Positions 16,081 through 25,276 of a DNA stretch of 64,000 nucleotides are shown one piece after another. Position 1 is the stretch's first letter. Each line of letters starts with the position of its first letter. This DNA comes from UBA11612 sp965228575 (GTDB lineage: Bacteria > Pseudomonadota > Alphaproteobacteria > Rhodospirillales > Rhodospirillaceae). The position numbers were made by a program, and so were the translations under genes. The stretch covers positions 1 through 64,000 of the forward strand of contig CBDDHW010000063.1 of assembly GCA_965228575.1 (NCBI GenBank), in the 5' to 3' direction. Under the pieces are notes generated by a model. The model searched no databases and was not told the origin of the DNA. It saw only the letters and a program-made list of their open reading frames with translations.

Positions 16081-17901
16081 GTGAGCGACCGGTCCCGCGG
16101 CCCATTACGCCAGAGTTTGCCAGAGCGGCCCCAAGGCAAAAATTTTGCCTATTTACGCCGCACCTGGGACTTCATGCGTCCCTACTCGCGGCATCTGATC
16201 GTTTTTTCCATTGCGCTGCTGCTAACCTCCGCGGCGACTTTAAGCATCGGGTTGGGCCTGAAGTACGTTGTCGACGAAGGTTTAAGCGCGGGAAGCCAGG
16301 AGACCTTAAATAAAGGGCTTGCGATCTTAGTCGGCATTGTCGTGTTTATATCGGCTGGAACCTTTGTCAGGTTTTATTACATCTCATGGATTGGTGAGCG
16401 GGTGGTGGCCGATATTCGCTCTGCGGTGTTTAGCCACATCTTGAAACTCAGCCCCGGGTTTTATGAAACCACAAAGACCGGTGAAATTCTCTCGCGCCTG
16501 ACGACCGATACTTCGCTTCTGCAACAGGTCATCGGATCATCTTTTTCAATCGCGATTCGAAATACTTTTGCCTTGATTGGTGGGGTCATCATGCTGGTGG
16601 TGACCAACGCACAATTGACCGGCCTTGTCGCCCTCGTTGTTCCGGCGGTGATCGTGCCGATTGTTTGGTATGGCCGGAAAGTTCGCAAGCTTTCAAGAGA
16701 GAGTCAGGACCGCGTGGCCGATGTCGGGTCGTACGCGGAAGAGAATCTCAACGCCATTCGCACCGTACAGGCTTATGTGCACGAGGATCTCGACCGATCC
16801 TTCTTTAAAACCAATGTTGAAACTGCCTTCCGCACTGCTATGCGGCGCATATCGGCCCGGGCGATGATGGGCGCCATTGTGATTCTTTTAGTGTTCGTCG
16901 CAATCGCCCTGGTTGTATGGGCCGGAGGCCGGGGCGTCATTCAAGGGGAGATTACGCCCGGGGAATTATCAGCCTTCATTTTTTATGCGGTGATGGTCGC
17001 AGCGTCTGTTGGTGCCGTTAGCGAAGTGTTGGGAGAGCTGCAGCGCGCAGCGGGTGCAACCGAACGGCTGGTTGAACTTCTTGAAATGAAACCGGACATC
17101 GTTGCACCGGCCACTCCAAAGCCGATGCCCGTACCTGCCCGCGGGGCGGTCGATTTTGATGATGTTACGTTCCATTACCCCTCTCGGCCCGAAACCGCAG
17201 CTTTGACAAACTTTTCTCTACGGGTTGAACCGGGAGAACATGTTGCACTTGTCGGCCCATCGGGGGCCGGTAAGACGACGGTGTTTCAGCTTTTATTGCG
17301 GTTCTACGATCCGAAATCCGGCGTTATACGATTAGATGGTATGGATTTGCGCGAGGTTGATCCCCGCGACGCACGCACGCGCATCGGATTGGTCTCACAA
17401 GACCCAATTATTTTTGCTGCCGATGCTATGGAGAACATTCGATACGGACGGCCAGATGCTAGTGATGCTGAGGTGCGTGCAGCCGCTGAAGCGGCGGCGG
17501 CGATGGAATTCATCGACCGGCTACCCGAAGGCATGAAGAGTTTTCTTGGGGAGCGCGGTGTTCGTTTGTCGGGTGGACAAAAGCAACGCATCGCCATCGC
17601 GCGCGCTATTTTGCGCGACCCCGCCCTTTTGTTGCTTGATGAAGCGACCAGCGCCTTGGATGCGGAAAACGAAAAACTCGTCCAAACAGCTCTGGAGCAT
17701 CTTATGGTGGGCAGAACAACGATGGTTATCGCCCACCGATTGGCAACCGTTGTGAGCGCGGACCGCATCGCCGTGATCGACCAGGGTCGTTTGGTTGATA
17801 CCGGACGGCACGAGCAGCTTATTGCCAGCAATCCTTTGTATGCGCGGGTCGCCGCGTTGCAGTTTTCTTCGGACAACAATACTGCTGCAGCCGCGCAATA
17901 G
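16081..17901 (+). CDS. MsbA-like ABC exporter, fused permease and ATPase
   Basis: A roughly 606-residue half-transporter with six membrane helices (about residues 35-305) and a C-terminal ATPase. The nucleotide-binding domain shows Walker A GPSGAGKTT, the Q-loop in IGLVSQDPIIFA, signature LSGGQKQRIAIARA, Walker B LLLLDEATSALD and the switch histidine in IAHRLATV. It should work as a homodimer in the inner membrane. MsbA and related exporters carry lipids or drugs; the substrate is not fixed by sequence. I prefer the GTG at 16081, seven bases after AAGGAA, over a TTG at 16054 that lacks a ribosome site. Confidence 0.9.
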   Translation: MSDRSRGPLRQSLPERPQGKNFAYLRRTWDFMRPYSRHLIVFSIALLLTSAATLSIGLGLKYVVDEGLSAGSQETLNKGLAILVGIVVFISAGTFVRFYYISWIGERVVADIRSAVFSHILKLSPGFYETTKTGEILSRLTTDTSLLQQVIGSSFSIAIRNTFALIGGVIMLVVTNAQLTGLVALVVPAVIVPIVWYGRKVRKLSRESQDRVADVGSYAEENLNAIRTVQAYVHEDLDRSFFKTNVETAFRTAMRRISARAMMGAIVILLVFVAIALVVWAGGRGVIQGEITPGELSAFIFYAVMVAASVGAVSEVLGELQRAAGATERLVELLEMKPDIVAPATPKPMPVPARGAVDFDDVTFHYPSRPETAALTNFSLRVEPGEHVALVGPSGAGKTTVFQLLLRFYDPKSGVIRLDGMDLREVDPRDARTRIGLVSQDPIIFAADAMENIRYGRPDASDAEVRAAAEAAAAMEFIDRLPEGMKSFLGERGVRLSGGQKQRIAIARAILRDPALLLLDEATSALDAENEKLVQTALEHLMVGRTTMVIAHRLATVVSADRIAVIDQGRLVDTGRHEQLIASNPLYARVAALQFSSDNNTAAAAQ

Positions 17902-17912
17902 ATGGGCGAGGA

Positions 17913-18356
17913 TTAGTCCCAATCGGTGGATTTTACAGATCTTTTGCTTTTGGTCTCTCCGCGCCGCCGCTTTGACTCGAGGCGTTTCTTTTTTGCTGAC
18001 TTTGATGGGCGGGTGGGAACGCGTTTTTTTTGAACTATGGCTGCGCGCCGCAATAGATCTGCGAGCCGGTCGATCGCATCACTGCGATTGCGGTCCTGGG
18101 TGCGAAATCGGTTTGCTGAAATCACAATGATGCCGTCTGCTGTTGCACGGCGACCGGCAAGATTTAGGACACGCCGGCGAACGTTCTCTGTCAGTGTTTT
18201 TGAATTCAAAACATCGAAACGCAGTTGAACGGCGGTAGCGACTTTATTGACGTTTTGGCCGCCCGGCCCCGCAGCGCGTATGAAACTAATTTCGAGCTCA
18301 CGTTCGTCCAGAGCAATCGTCGGCGTGATGGGTATGAGCTTTGTGCGCGGTGCCAT
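17913..18356 (-). CDS. arfB: Ribosome rescue peptidyl-tRNA hydrolase ArfB (YaeJ)
   Basis: A 147-residue release-factor-like protein that frees stalled ribosomes by hydrolysing peptidyl-tRNA. The catalytic GGQ is at residues 32-34 within FIRAAGPGGQNVNKV, and the C-terminus is a long basic tail (KSAKKKRLESKRRRGETKSK region) as needed to occupy the empty mRNA channel. Length is that of ArfB, much shorter than RF1/RF2, and no codon-recognition domain is present. It converges with the exporter gene with an 11-base gap. Confidence 0.94.
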   Translation of the reverse strand: MAPRTKLIPITPTIALDERELEISFIRAAGPGGQNVNKVATAVQLRFDVLNSKTLTENVRRRVLNLAGRRATADGIIVISANRFRTQDRNRSDAIDRLADLLRRAAIVQKKRVPTRPSKSAKKKRLESKRRRGETKSKRSVKSTDWD

Positions 18357-18484
18357 GATTTGAAATCGGGCTTGTGATATTTCTGCTGTGGCCTAGTTTA
18401 GGGTACAGCGTAAATCAATCGAACCCCTGAGAAGATGCGCTCGACGATGATCCAATCCCAATATTTGGGCCGCGAGATATAGAT

Positions 18485-18928
18485 ATGACCTCAACACCCA
18501 CCATGATCGCCCCAGAAATGGAATTCACCGAATTGGTGGAGAACTTTGAGCTTTTTGACGATTGGGAAGACAGGTATCGGTACATCATCGATTTGGGGCG
18601 CAAGCTTCCTCCATTTCCAGACGATCTGAAGACGGAGGACTCGAAGGTTCGCGGGTGTATGAGTCAGGTTTGGATGATTCCCGGACATCCCAAAGGCGAT
18701 CCGCAGAAATTCGCGTTTGCCGCTGATAGCGACGCGCACATCGTCAAAGGCCTTATCGCGGTGTTGGGAATTTTGTTCTCGGGAAAATCCCGAGCCGAAA
18801 TCGCCAAAACGGATACAGAGGCAGCCTTTAAATCACTTGGTTTGGATCAACACCTCAGCCCAACCCGAAGAAACGGATTGGTTTCAATGGTTGGGAAAAT
18901 TAAAGGTTACGCGTCGGCCGCGTCTTAA
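18485..18928 (+). CDS. sufE: SufE family sulfur acceptor protein
   Basis: A 147-residue SufE-like protein, the acceptor that takes persulfide sulfur from the cysteine desulfurase SufS for Fe-S cluster assembly. The reactive Cys58 lies in DSKVRGCMSQVW, the family signature, and the HLSPTRRNGL element near the C-terminus is also conserved. No other suf gene is visible in this window, so it acts with a cluster elsewhere. It is divergent from arfB, with about 130 bp between them. Confidence 0.93.
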   Translation: MTSTPTMIAPEMEFTELVENFELFDDWEDRYRYIIDLGRKLPPFPDDLKTEDSKVRGCMSQVWMIPGHPKGDPQKFAFAADSDAHIVKGLIAVLGILFSGKSRAEIAKTDTEAAFKSLGLDQHLSPTRRNGLVSMVGKIKGYASAAS

Positions 18929-18931
18929 TCG

Positions 18932-20575
18932 CTAAGCGAATAACTTGCGATCAAGCTTCTTGATAAAGCTCCAAGGGTCGGGATCTGGCTTGCCGAACAA
19001 AAACCCTTGGACATATTCGACATCGCAATCGCGCACAAATTCAAGTGCCTCCTTTGAATCAACCATCTCGGCGATGGTTTCGACTTTCATGGTTTTGCAT
19101 AATGTCGATAGCGCTTTTAGGAACGCGCGACCGTTCGGTGCGGCTTGCGCATTTTTAATTGCGCTTCCGTCCAGCTTCACAACATCAACCTCGAGAACGC
19201 TTAAATATTGGAAACTGGCAGCCCCAGCGCCGAAATCGTCTAGGCACACATGAAAGCCCTTTTTGCGAAGCGCTTGAACGAATTCGTTTGCCTGCTCGAG
19301 ATCGGCCACGCGGCTTGATTCTGTAATTTCAAACACCAGGAAATTGCTCAACCACGTATCGGCATCGAGCAGGGCGTGAAGTTCCTTTTCATATTGCGCA
19401 TTGCCAACCGACATCCCCGAAATATTGACGGCAATCGAAACTTTGTCGGCTTTATTCTTCCGGAGCCACTCGACGCATTTGCGCGCCATAGCAATATCAA
19501 ACTCCGTAATCAGGCCGGTTTCTTCAGCAAACGTAATATGTTTATAGGGCGACTCTTCAAAGTTTCCTGCAAATCTCACCAAGGCTTCGTAGTGGTGAAC
19601 CGCACCTGTACGGACATCGAGAATGGGGTGGAAGGCGATTTGAAAATCATTGCCTTTGACAATTGACCGAAAACTATTCAGGGATTGCGCGGCTTCAAGA
19701 ACCAGGTTGTTCATATTGCTGGCGATGTCTTTGACGTTGAATTTGTCGCCTACCTGTTCTTTGAAATGATTGATCGTGTAGACAAGGCCTTTGGCAAGGT
19801 CGTCGTCATCGACCCCCTCAAGATCGACATCGACCGTACCCGCCTGAGCCTCAACACCCTCGCCCTTAGGATCAAACGCCTTTGTAGCTTCGGTAAGAGT
19901 TGCTTCCAGGGCTGCGACATCCAGGCCGGCTTCGTGAACCAATCCGAATTTTCCGTCACCAATCGCGCCGGCTGCATCTCCTCCAATTGAATTTGCACGC
20001 AGGGTCGTTCCAACGGTACTTAACAGAACTTCTCGCTCTTCTTCATTTAACGACTCATAGAACGCTTCAAACCCCGGAAGGTTTACAAGGGTCATCTCGG
20101 CATTCTTACCCTTGCCTTGCGCGTCTTGGAGTTTCTTGACGGCCATTTCCGAGAAGGCATCACCAGCGAGAAGGCCGGAGCCTTCGGCACGTTTCACGCC
20201 CTTTTCGGCCTGTCCTTTTTCGTCGATATGCACCCGTGTGCGCAGAGCAAGAAAATAGTGATCCTTAAGGTCGGGCAGCATATATCCCGCAAAACCCATT
20301 GGCGCGGTGAGTCCCTTTTCGCCATTCAGGCGAATGGTGACGTTATCAATGCGCCCCTTTTTGGCGGTCATATGGAGAAGCTGATCGACCAATACCCGGT
20401 CTTTTGGCGACACCAGGTCCATGAAATTCTTGCCCACCAGGGCATTGGCATCGAACCCTAATAGAGGTTTTGTCGCACCTCCGGCGAAAAGCACATTGTG
20501 CGAATTGTCGAGCTCAATGAGAATATCAGCCCAACAGAATGCAAAGGCGACGAAACGTTCGCGAGCAGCGTTCAT
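18932..20575 (-). CDS. PAS - degenerate GGDEF-like - EAL domain protein, probable c-di-GMP phosphodiesterase
   Basis: A 547-residue soluble protein. Residues about 10-115 look like a PAS sensor domain (ILIELDNSHNVLFAGG...). The middle contains IGDGKFGLVHE at the place of a GGDEF signature, so that part is a degenerate or absent cyclase. Residues about 290-540 form an EAL domain with YEALVRF, VNISGMSVGN, FEITES, CLDDFGAG, VVKLDGSAIK and YVQGFLFGKP. These include most metal and catalytic residues, so phosphodiesterase activity is plausible. No transmembrane segment is apparent. It converges with sufE and is divergent from the VOC gene. Confidence 0.87.
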   Translation of the reverse strand: MNAARERFVAFAFCWADILIELDNSHNVLFAGGATKPLLGFDANALVGKNFMDLVSPKDRVLVDQLLHMTAKKGRIDNVTIRLNGEKGLTAPMGFAGYMLPDLKDHYFLALRTRVHIDEKGQAEKGVKRAEGSGLLAGDAFSEMAVKKLQDAQGKGKNAEMTLVNLPGFEAFYESLNEEEREVLLSTVGTTLRANSIGGDAAGAIGDGKFGLVHEAGLDVAALEATLTEATKAFDPKGEGVEAQAGTVDVDLEGVDDDDLAKGLVYTINHFKEQVGDKFNVKDIASNMNNLVLEAAQSLNSFRSIVKGNDFQIAFHPILDVRTGAVHHYEALVRFAGNFEESPYKHITFAEETGLITEFDIAMARKCVEWLRKNKADKVSIAVNISGMSVGNAQYEKELHALLDADTWLSNFLVFEITESSRVADLEQANEFVQALRKKGFHVCLDDFGAGAASFQYLSVLEVDVVKLDGSAIKNAQAAPNGRAFLKALSTLCKTMKVETIAEMVDSKEALEFVRDCDVEYVQGFLFGKPDPDPWSFIKKLDRKLFA

Positions 20576-20862
20576 GAAAAAATCTTTGTGGCGTCCGTTT
20601 TATTTAGTGTCTTTAATAGCTCATGGAGCGTATCGAGTCCCGCCCGGATTTAAATATGGGTTCGAACCAACCAACGCCAGGCGGCATTAAACGACATTCC
20701 ACCCACACAACTCAAGCCTGCATCTGCTGCTTTCACCCGATAAACCGGTTGTATCGAATCCCTGTCATAAGCGCGGCACCTACTTGCTCTGCTTGTGTAT
20801 CCGGCACACAATTAACGGCCCGAGCCAACTGGTCGTCATGTAGATAATAAATAGGGAATTTA

Positions 20863-21456
20863 ATGTCCGAGCTGCCCCGGTTGAGAATGCGTCTCGCCAT
20901 AATTTCGTTGTGTGTCACCTTAATATTGACCGGCATAGGCCTACAAACAAAGACTGCGGCTCAAAGTGTGAGTCATAACTCTGTCACGTTAAGCCGCCTC
21001 ACATTAATCGTAAATGATATCGACCGATCAATTAATTTCTATCTGCGGTTAGGTCTTCTGGTGCAATCGGACCAATCGCGCACACAAAGAGACGCGGGAG
21101 GAATTATCTTAGGCGATACATTCCCACTTACGGATGATCCCACCCTAAGCCGGGCCGTAACCATGTCTAACGGTCAAATCGACGCGGCTGAAATCACACT
21201 TCTGTGGTACGACCGTCCGCCGCTCCCCAGCGCACGCGGAAACCTTATGGGCCTTGGTACGGGTGATGTCGTTATGACGTTCCAGGTGAATAATATTCAA
21301 ACCGTATACGGACAGCTGGAGTCTATCGGGACCCGGTTTCACGAACCTCCGTTGCGCTTCTCGGAGCGCGGGCTCGATGGCGATCAACGTTCAGGACTCC
21401 GGTTTCTGGCTTACGACCCGAATGGACATATGATTGAGGTTATTCAGATCGACTAA
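20863..21456 (+). CDS. Exported VOC (glyoxalase/bleomycin-resistance fold) family protein
   Basis: A 197-residue protein with an N-terminal hydrophobic segment (about residues 12-30) ending near TAAQ that resembles a signal peptide, followed by one vicinal-oxygen-chelate domain: LSRLTLIVNDIDRSINFYLRLG at the start and FLAYDPNGHMIEVIQ at the end, with the metal-ligand glutamate in the last strand. Export of a VOC protein is uncommon, as most are cytosolic. The substrate is unknown. It ends six bases before the convergent gamma-glutamyltransferase gene. Confidence 0.82.
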   Translation: MSELPRLRMRLAIISLCVTLILTGIGLQTKTAAQSVSHNSVTLSRLTLIVNDIDRSINFYLRLGLLVQSDQSRTQRDAGGIILGDTFPLTDDPTLSRAVTMSNGQIDAAEITLLWYDRPPLPSARGNLMGLGTGDVVMTFQVNNIQTVYGQLESIGTRFHEPPLRFSERGLDGDQRSGLRFLAYDPNGHMIEVIQID

Positions 21457-21462
21457 ATGGCG

Positions 21463-23211
21463 TTATTCGCCGACAACCGATCCTTCGCGGCGAGGGTCTG
21501 CTCCACCGACAAGCTGATCCTTCGCAACTCGAATCGCGTGAATGCCGCTCGCAAAGTCGACAAGGCGCACATCATGACCCAAGGCTTCCAGCGCCTCTTC
21601 ATGCCTTGAAAAACCGCGCTCAAGAAGCGTCGCGCCGCCAAAAGACAACGCGAACGGCGACGCCGTCGCTTCGGCTGGCGTCATATCCCAGTCAATCAAA
21701 CCGATAAGTGTTTTGACAACGAATCCCACGATCGCGGGACCACCGGGAGAGCCGAGCACCATCTCAAGCTCCCCTTCCGCGTTAAACACCAATGTGGGCG
21801 CCATTGAACTGCGTGGCCGTTTGCTTCCCTGCACACGATTGGCAACTTCACGGTCCTCGGTAACGTCACGATATGAAAAATCGGTGAGCTGATTGTTGAG
21901 AAGAAATCCACCGACCATGAGCCGCGATCCGAAGGCGTTTTCAATGGATGACGTCATAGCCACAGCATTGCCCGCTTGATCGACAATAGAAAAATGAGAG
22001 GTCGATAAACGCTCGGGGCTCGGCGCCGGCGCATATCCTGTTTCATGTTCAACTGGAACGTCCCCGGCCTCGGCGCTCGGCATATACCGATTGGGATCAA
22101 GGAGCCGGGAGCGCTGCGCTAGATAGTCGGGCGAAATAAGCCCCTTAGTCGGCACGGGAACAACGTCCGGATCGGCGATGTAAACAGCGCGGTCGGCGAA
22201 CGCGAGCCGGCCCGCTTCGACCATGAGATGAACTGCCGCCGCACTCTCCCGCCCCATTGCTCTCAGATCAAACGGCTCCAACATGCCCAAGGTTTGTATG
22301 ACACCTATACCGCCTGACGAGGGAGGTCCCATACCGCAGATACGATAGCTGCGATAAGTTCCGCAAACCGGCGGGCGGGTCTTGGACTGGTAACGTGCGA
22401 CATCTTCAAGGGACATGTCGCCGGGATTATCCGCTGCACCGGCGACAGTTCGTACAATACTTTCGGCAATCTCCCCGGAATAAAATGCATCGGCGCCCTC
22501 GTGCGCGAGGATACGAAGCGTTTTCGCAAACTCCGTGTTCTTGAGAATGGTTCCGACGGCTTTAGCGTTTCCGTCCGCGTCATAATAAAACGACTTCGCC
22601 GGCTCTATTTTTTTCAGAGCGCTTTCACGCTCAAGCAATTGATGAAGGCGCGGTGAAATCGCAAAGCCGTCTTCCGCAAGCTCAATCGCGGGCGCCAAGA
22701 GATTCGCCCAGGGCAGTTTTCCATGACGGGCGTGTGCCATATTGAGCATGCGGATGACGCCAGGGACGCCAACAGACTTCCCACCGACGATGGCTTGCAT
22801 GCGGCCCATTACCCGGCCGTTTTCGGTTAGGAACCGGTCTTCCTCGGCAGCGGCGGGTGCAGTTTCCCGCCCGTCGTAACTTTTTATTTCGCGGCGCTGC
22901 GCATCCCAATGCAAAATGAAGGCGCCGCCGCCAATGCCCGATGACTGAGGCTCAACGAGGTTCAAAACCAATTGCACGGCGACCGCTGCGTCGGTCGCCG
23001 ATCCGCCAGCACGTAAAATGCGCGCACCCGCTTCTGCCGCAAGCGGGTTTGCGGCAACCACCATGTATTTTTCTGCGGTTCCGCTTTTAAGTTCGCTAAT
23101 GCCCGTGCTGGCTTCTGGCGCTACAACGTCTGCCGCGTGCCCCGCGAGCGGTATACTTAAAACGGAAAATGAAAAAAGAAGAGCTAGAGAAACACGACTA
23201 CGAAGAAACAC
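21463..23211 (-). CDS. ggt: Gamma-glutamyltransferase
   Basis: A 582-residue exported N-terminal nucleophile hydrolase that cleaves or transfers the gamma-glutamyl group of glutathione and related peptides. A signal peptide is seen (residues 1-26, ending AGHA). The self-processing nucleophile is Thr404 in LSTSHFSIVD, and the GSPGGPAIVGFVVKTL element of the small subunit is present. It lies 83 bases after the last gene of a peptide importer operon on the same strand; together they could split and import glutathione-derived or other peptides. Confidence 0.94.
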   Translation of the reverse strand: MFLRSRVSLALLFSFSVLSIPLAGHAADVVAPEASTGISELKSGTAEKYMVVAANPLAAEAGARILRAGGSATDAAVAVQLVLNLVEPQSSGIGGGAFILHWDAQRREIKSYDGRETAPAAAEEDRFLTENGRVMGRMQAIVGGKSVGVPGVIRMLNMAHARHGKLPWANLLAPAIELAEDGFAISPRLHQLLERESALKKIEPAKSFYYDADGNAKAVGTILKNTEFAKTLRILAHEGADAFYSGEIAESIVRTVAGAADNPGDMSLEDVARYQSKTRPPVCGTYRSYRICGMGPPSSGGIGVIQTLGMLEPFDLRAMGRESAAAVHLMVEAGRLAFADRAVYIADPDVVPVPTKGLISPDYLAQRSRLLDPNRYMPSAEAGDVPVEHETGYAPAPSPERLSTSHFSIVDQAGNAVAMTSSIENAFGSRLMVGGFLLNNQLTDFSYRDVTEDREVANRVQGSKRPRSSMAPTLVFNAEGELEMVLGSPGGPAIVGFVVKTLIGLIDWDMTPAEATASPFALSFGGATLLERGFSRHEEALEALGHDVRLVDFASGIHAIRVAKDQLVGGADPRREGSVVGE

Positions 23212-23294
23212 TATAACCCGCCGTTTGCCTTATTTTGATGTGTTGGAGATCTACCATACAGCAGAACCCCTCCGCTGACCGGATTGTTTAAACC

Positions 23295-24278
23295 TTAAAC
23301 GCGCCAGTGGTGACAAGCGACATAATGCTCTGACGAAGCCTCATCCATTATAGGCGTTTCCTGAGCGCATCTATCGGTTGCCTTCGCACAGCGCGTGCGA
23401 AAAACGCAACCGGAGGGCGGATCAAGAGGAGACGGCGGGTCACCGCGCAATAATATACGTTTTTTTGCTCGCTCTTTGTCAGGGTCCGGAATGGGGACCG
23501 CAGACATTAGGGCTTGCGTATAGGGGTGACGGGGGGTCGCATAAATTTCGGCGCGCGGCCCGACCTCCATCACCCGCCCCAAGTACAACACCATCACGCG
23601 ATGACTGATATGGCGAACAACAGACAAATCATGGCTGATGAACAGCATTGATAAGTTGAGGTTTTTTTGGAGGTCCATGAGTAAGTTGATGACTTGTGCG
23701 CGTATAGACACATCAAGAGCGCTTACGGGTTCGTCGCAGACCACGAGCTTCGGACCCAAAATCATAGCCCTCGCGATTCCGATGCGCTGGCATTGACCAC
23801 CAGAAAACTCGTGGGGATAGCGATTGATCATTGTCGGTAAAAGGCCGACCTGTTCCATCTGAGTTTCAACTTTTGACCGTATAGCCGCGTTAGAAAGATC
23901 AGGATGAAAATTGCGCAACGGTTCGGCAATAATGTCTCCAGCCGTCATGCGCGGATCAAGGCTTGCCAATGGGTCCTGAAAAACGATCTGCATGTCCTGG
24001 CGAACGTCTTTGATCGCCTCTTTGTCCGAAGCGTCTAAGGGCTGCCCGATCCAGGCGACTGATCCGGACGTCGCAGGAAGAAGCTGAAGAACCGCGCGGC
24101 CCAAAGTTGACTTCCCGCACCCTGACTCACCAACCACGCCAAGCGTTTCTCCTGGCGCGAGCTCTAAGCTGACACCATCGACCGCCTTCAACGGCCGGTA
24201 TGTTCCGATGAGCGCGCCTCCAACCCGAACCGGAAAATGGACTTTTAAGTCGCGCACATTTAGCAAGGGTTGTGTCAT
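23295..24278 (-). CDS. oppF: Oligopeptide ABC transporter ATP-binding protein (OppF/DppF type)
   Basis: A 327-residue ATPase of the peptide/nickel importer family. Motifs: Walker A GESGCGKST, Q-loop VFQDP, signature LSGG-like FSGGQCQRIGIARA, Walker B LVVCDEPVSALD and the switch histidine in FISHDLSV. The C-terminal oligopeptide/dipeptide extension carries the cysteine-rich RTRCAKATDRCAQETP segment. Its start overlaps oppD by four bases. With OppD it powers the permease pair of this operon. Confidence 0.93.
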   Translation of the reverse strand: MTQPLLNVRDLKVHFPVRVGGALIGTYRPLKAVDGVSLELAPGETLGVVGESGCGKSTLGRAVLQLLPATSGSVAWIGQPLDASDKEAIKDVRQDMQIVFQDPLASLDPRMTAGDIIAEPLRNFHPDLSNAAIRSKVETQMEQVGLLPTMINRYPHEFSGGQCQRIGIARAMILGPKLVVCDEPVSALDVSIRAQVINLLMDLQKNLNLSMLFISHDLSVVRHISHRVMVLYLGRVMEVGPRAEIYATPRHPYTQALMSAVPIPDPDKERAKKRILLRGDPPSPLDPPSGCVFRTRCAKATDRCAQETPIMDEASSEHYVACHHWRV

Positions 24279-25276
24279 GACTTCACCGGTGGCGTTTCAA
24301 GAAAGCACGCTTTGTGCCCGCCATGTGTTGCTGGCGCCAGCGCTGGTGTTTCTGTACGGCAGCACTCTTCGACATCACAACATCTTGGACTGAACGCACA
24401 TCCTTTCGGAAGACATTGCAGGTCTGGAGGTTGCCCGGGGATAGTTGTCAGCTTTTCGGTTTTGGCTTCGTCCAAACGCGGCGTACATGACAAGAGCCCG
24501 CATGTGTATGGATGATTGGGGGTATAAAAAATATCGCGGGCGTGGCCTTCCTCGACTATGCGCCCGGCGTACATTACCGCGACGCGATCTGCGAGACCGG
24601 CGACAACGCCAAGATCGTGGGTGATCAATATAACAGCCGTATTGTGCTGCTCTTTGACCGCTCGAATAAGGTCTAAAATTTGCGCTTGAACCGTGACGTC
24701 CAGTGCCGTCGTTGGTTCATCGGCTATGATCACTTCCGGTCCACACAACAACGCCATCGCAATCATAACCCGCTGACGTAGGCCGCCGGAGAGTTCATGC
24801 GGATACATTGAAAACCGGCGTTCGGGCTCGGGAATTTGAACTCGGCCTAACAGGTCAATCGCCTGTTCGCGTGCATCAACAGCACTTACACCGCGATGTT
24901 CAACGAGAACTTCTGTGAGTTGCTTGCCAATGCGCATATGCGGCGTGAGCGACGTCATCGGATCTTGAAAGATCATCGCGATCTTGTTGCCCCGGATGGC
25001 CCGTAGCTTTCTCTCATTTAGATCGAGAAGGTTTTTGCCATTAAACAGAACCTCACCCGTTGCCAAACCGTTCTCAGCCAGAAGCCCCATCGCCGCCATG
25101 AACGTTTGGCTTTTTCCCGACCCTGACTCACCAACGATTCCCACACATTCGCCGTTGTTCACGGACAGAGATAACTCGCTCACGGCCTGCACATCGCCTT
25201 CGGGCGTTTTAAACCGAACGCTCAGGTTCTTAATTTCGAGAACAGGTGATGAGTTTGGATTGTTCATTGTGCTCAA
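24275..25276 (-). CDS. oppD: Oligopeptide ABC transporter ATP-binding protein (OppD/DppD type)
   Basis: A 333-residue ATPase partner of OppF. It has Walker A GESGSGKSQ (the last residue is Gln where Ser/Thr follows in most members, and it is preceded by Ser), Q-loop FQDPMTSL, signature LSGGLRQRVMIAMAL, Walker B VIIADEPTTALDVT and switch LITHDLGVV. The C-terminal segment FSPRCCDVEECCRTETP is the oligopeptide-transporter extension. Four-base overlaps on both sides (with oppC and oppF) show tight co-translation. The Walker A variation is common in OppD-type proteins. Confidence 0.93.
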   Translation of the reverse strand: MSTMNNPNSSPVLEIKNLSVRFKTPEGDVQAVSELSLSVNNGECVGIVGESGSGKSQTFMAAMGLLAENGLATGEVLFNGKNLLDLNERKLRAIRGNKIAMIFQDPMTSLTPHMRIGKQLTEVLVEHRGVSAVDAREQAIDLLGRVQIPEPERRFSMYPHELSGGLRQRVMIAMALLCGPEVIIADEPTTALDVTVQAQILDLIRAVKEQHNTAVILITHDLGVVAGLADRVAVMYAGRIVEEGHARDIFYTPNHPYTCGLLSCTPRLDEAKTEKLTTIPGQPPDLQCLPKGCAFSPRCCDVEECCRTETPALAPATHGGHKACFLETPPVKS

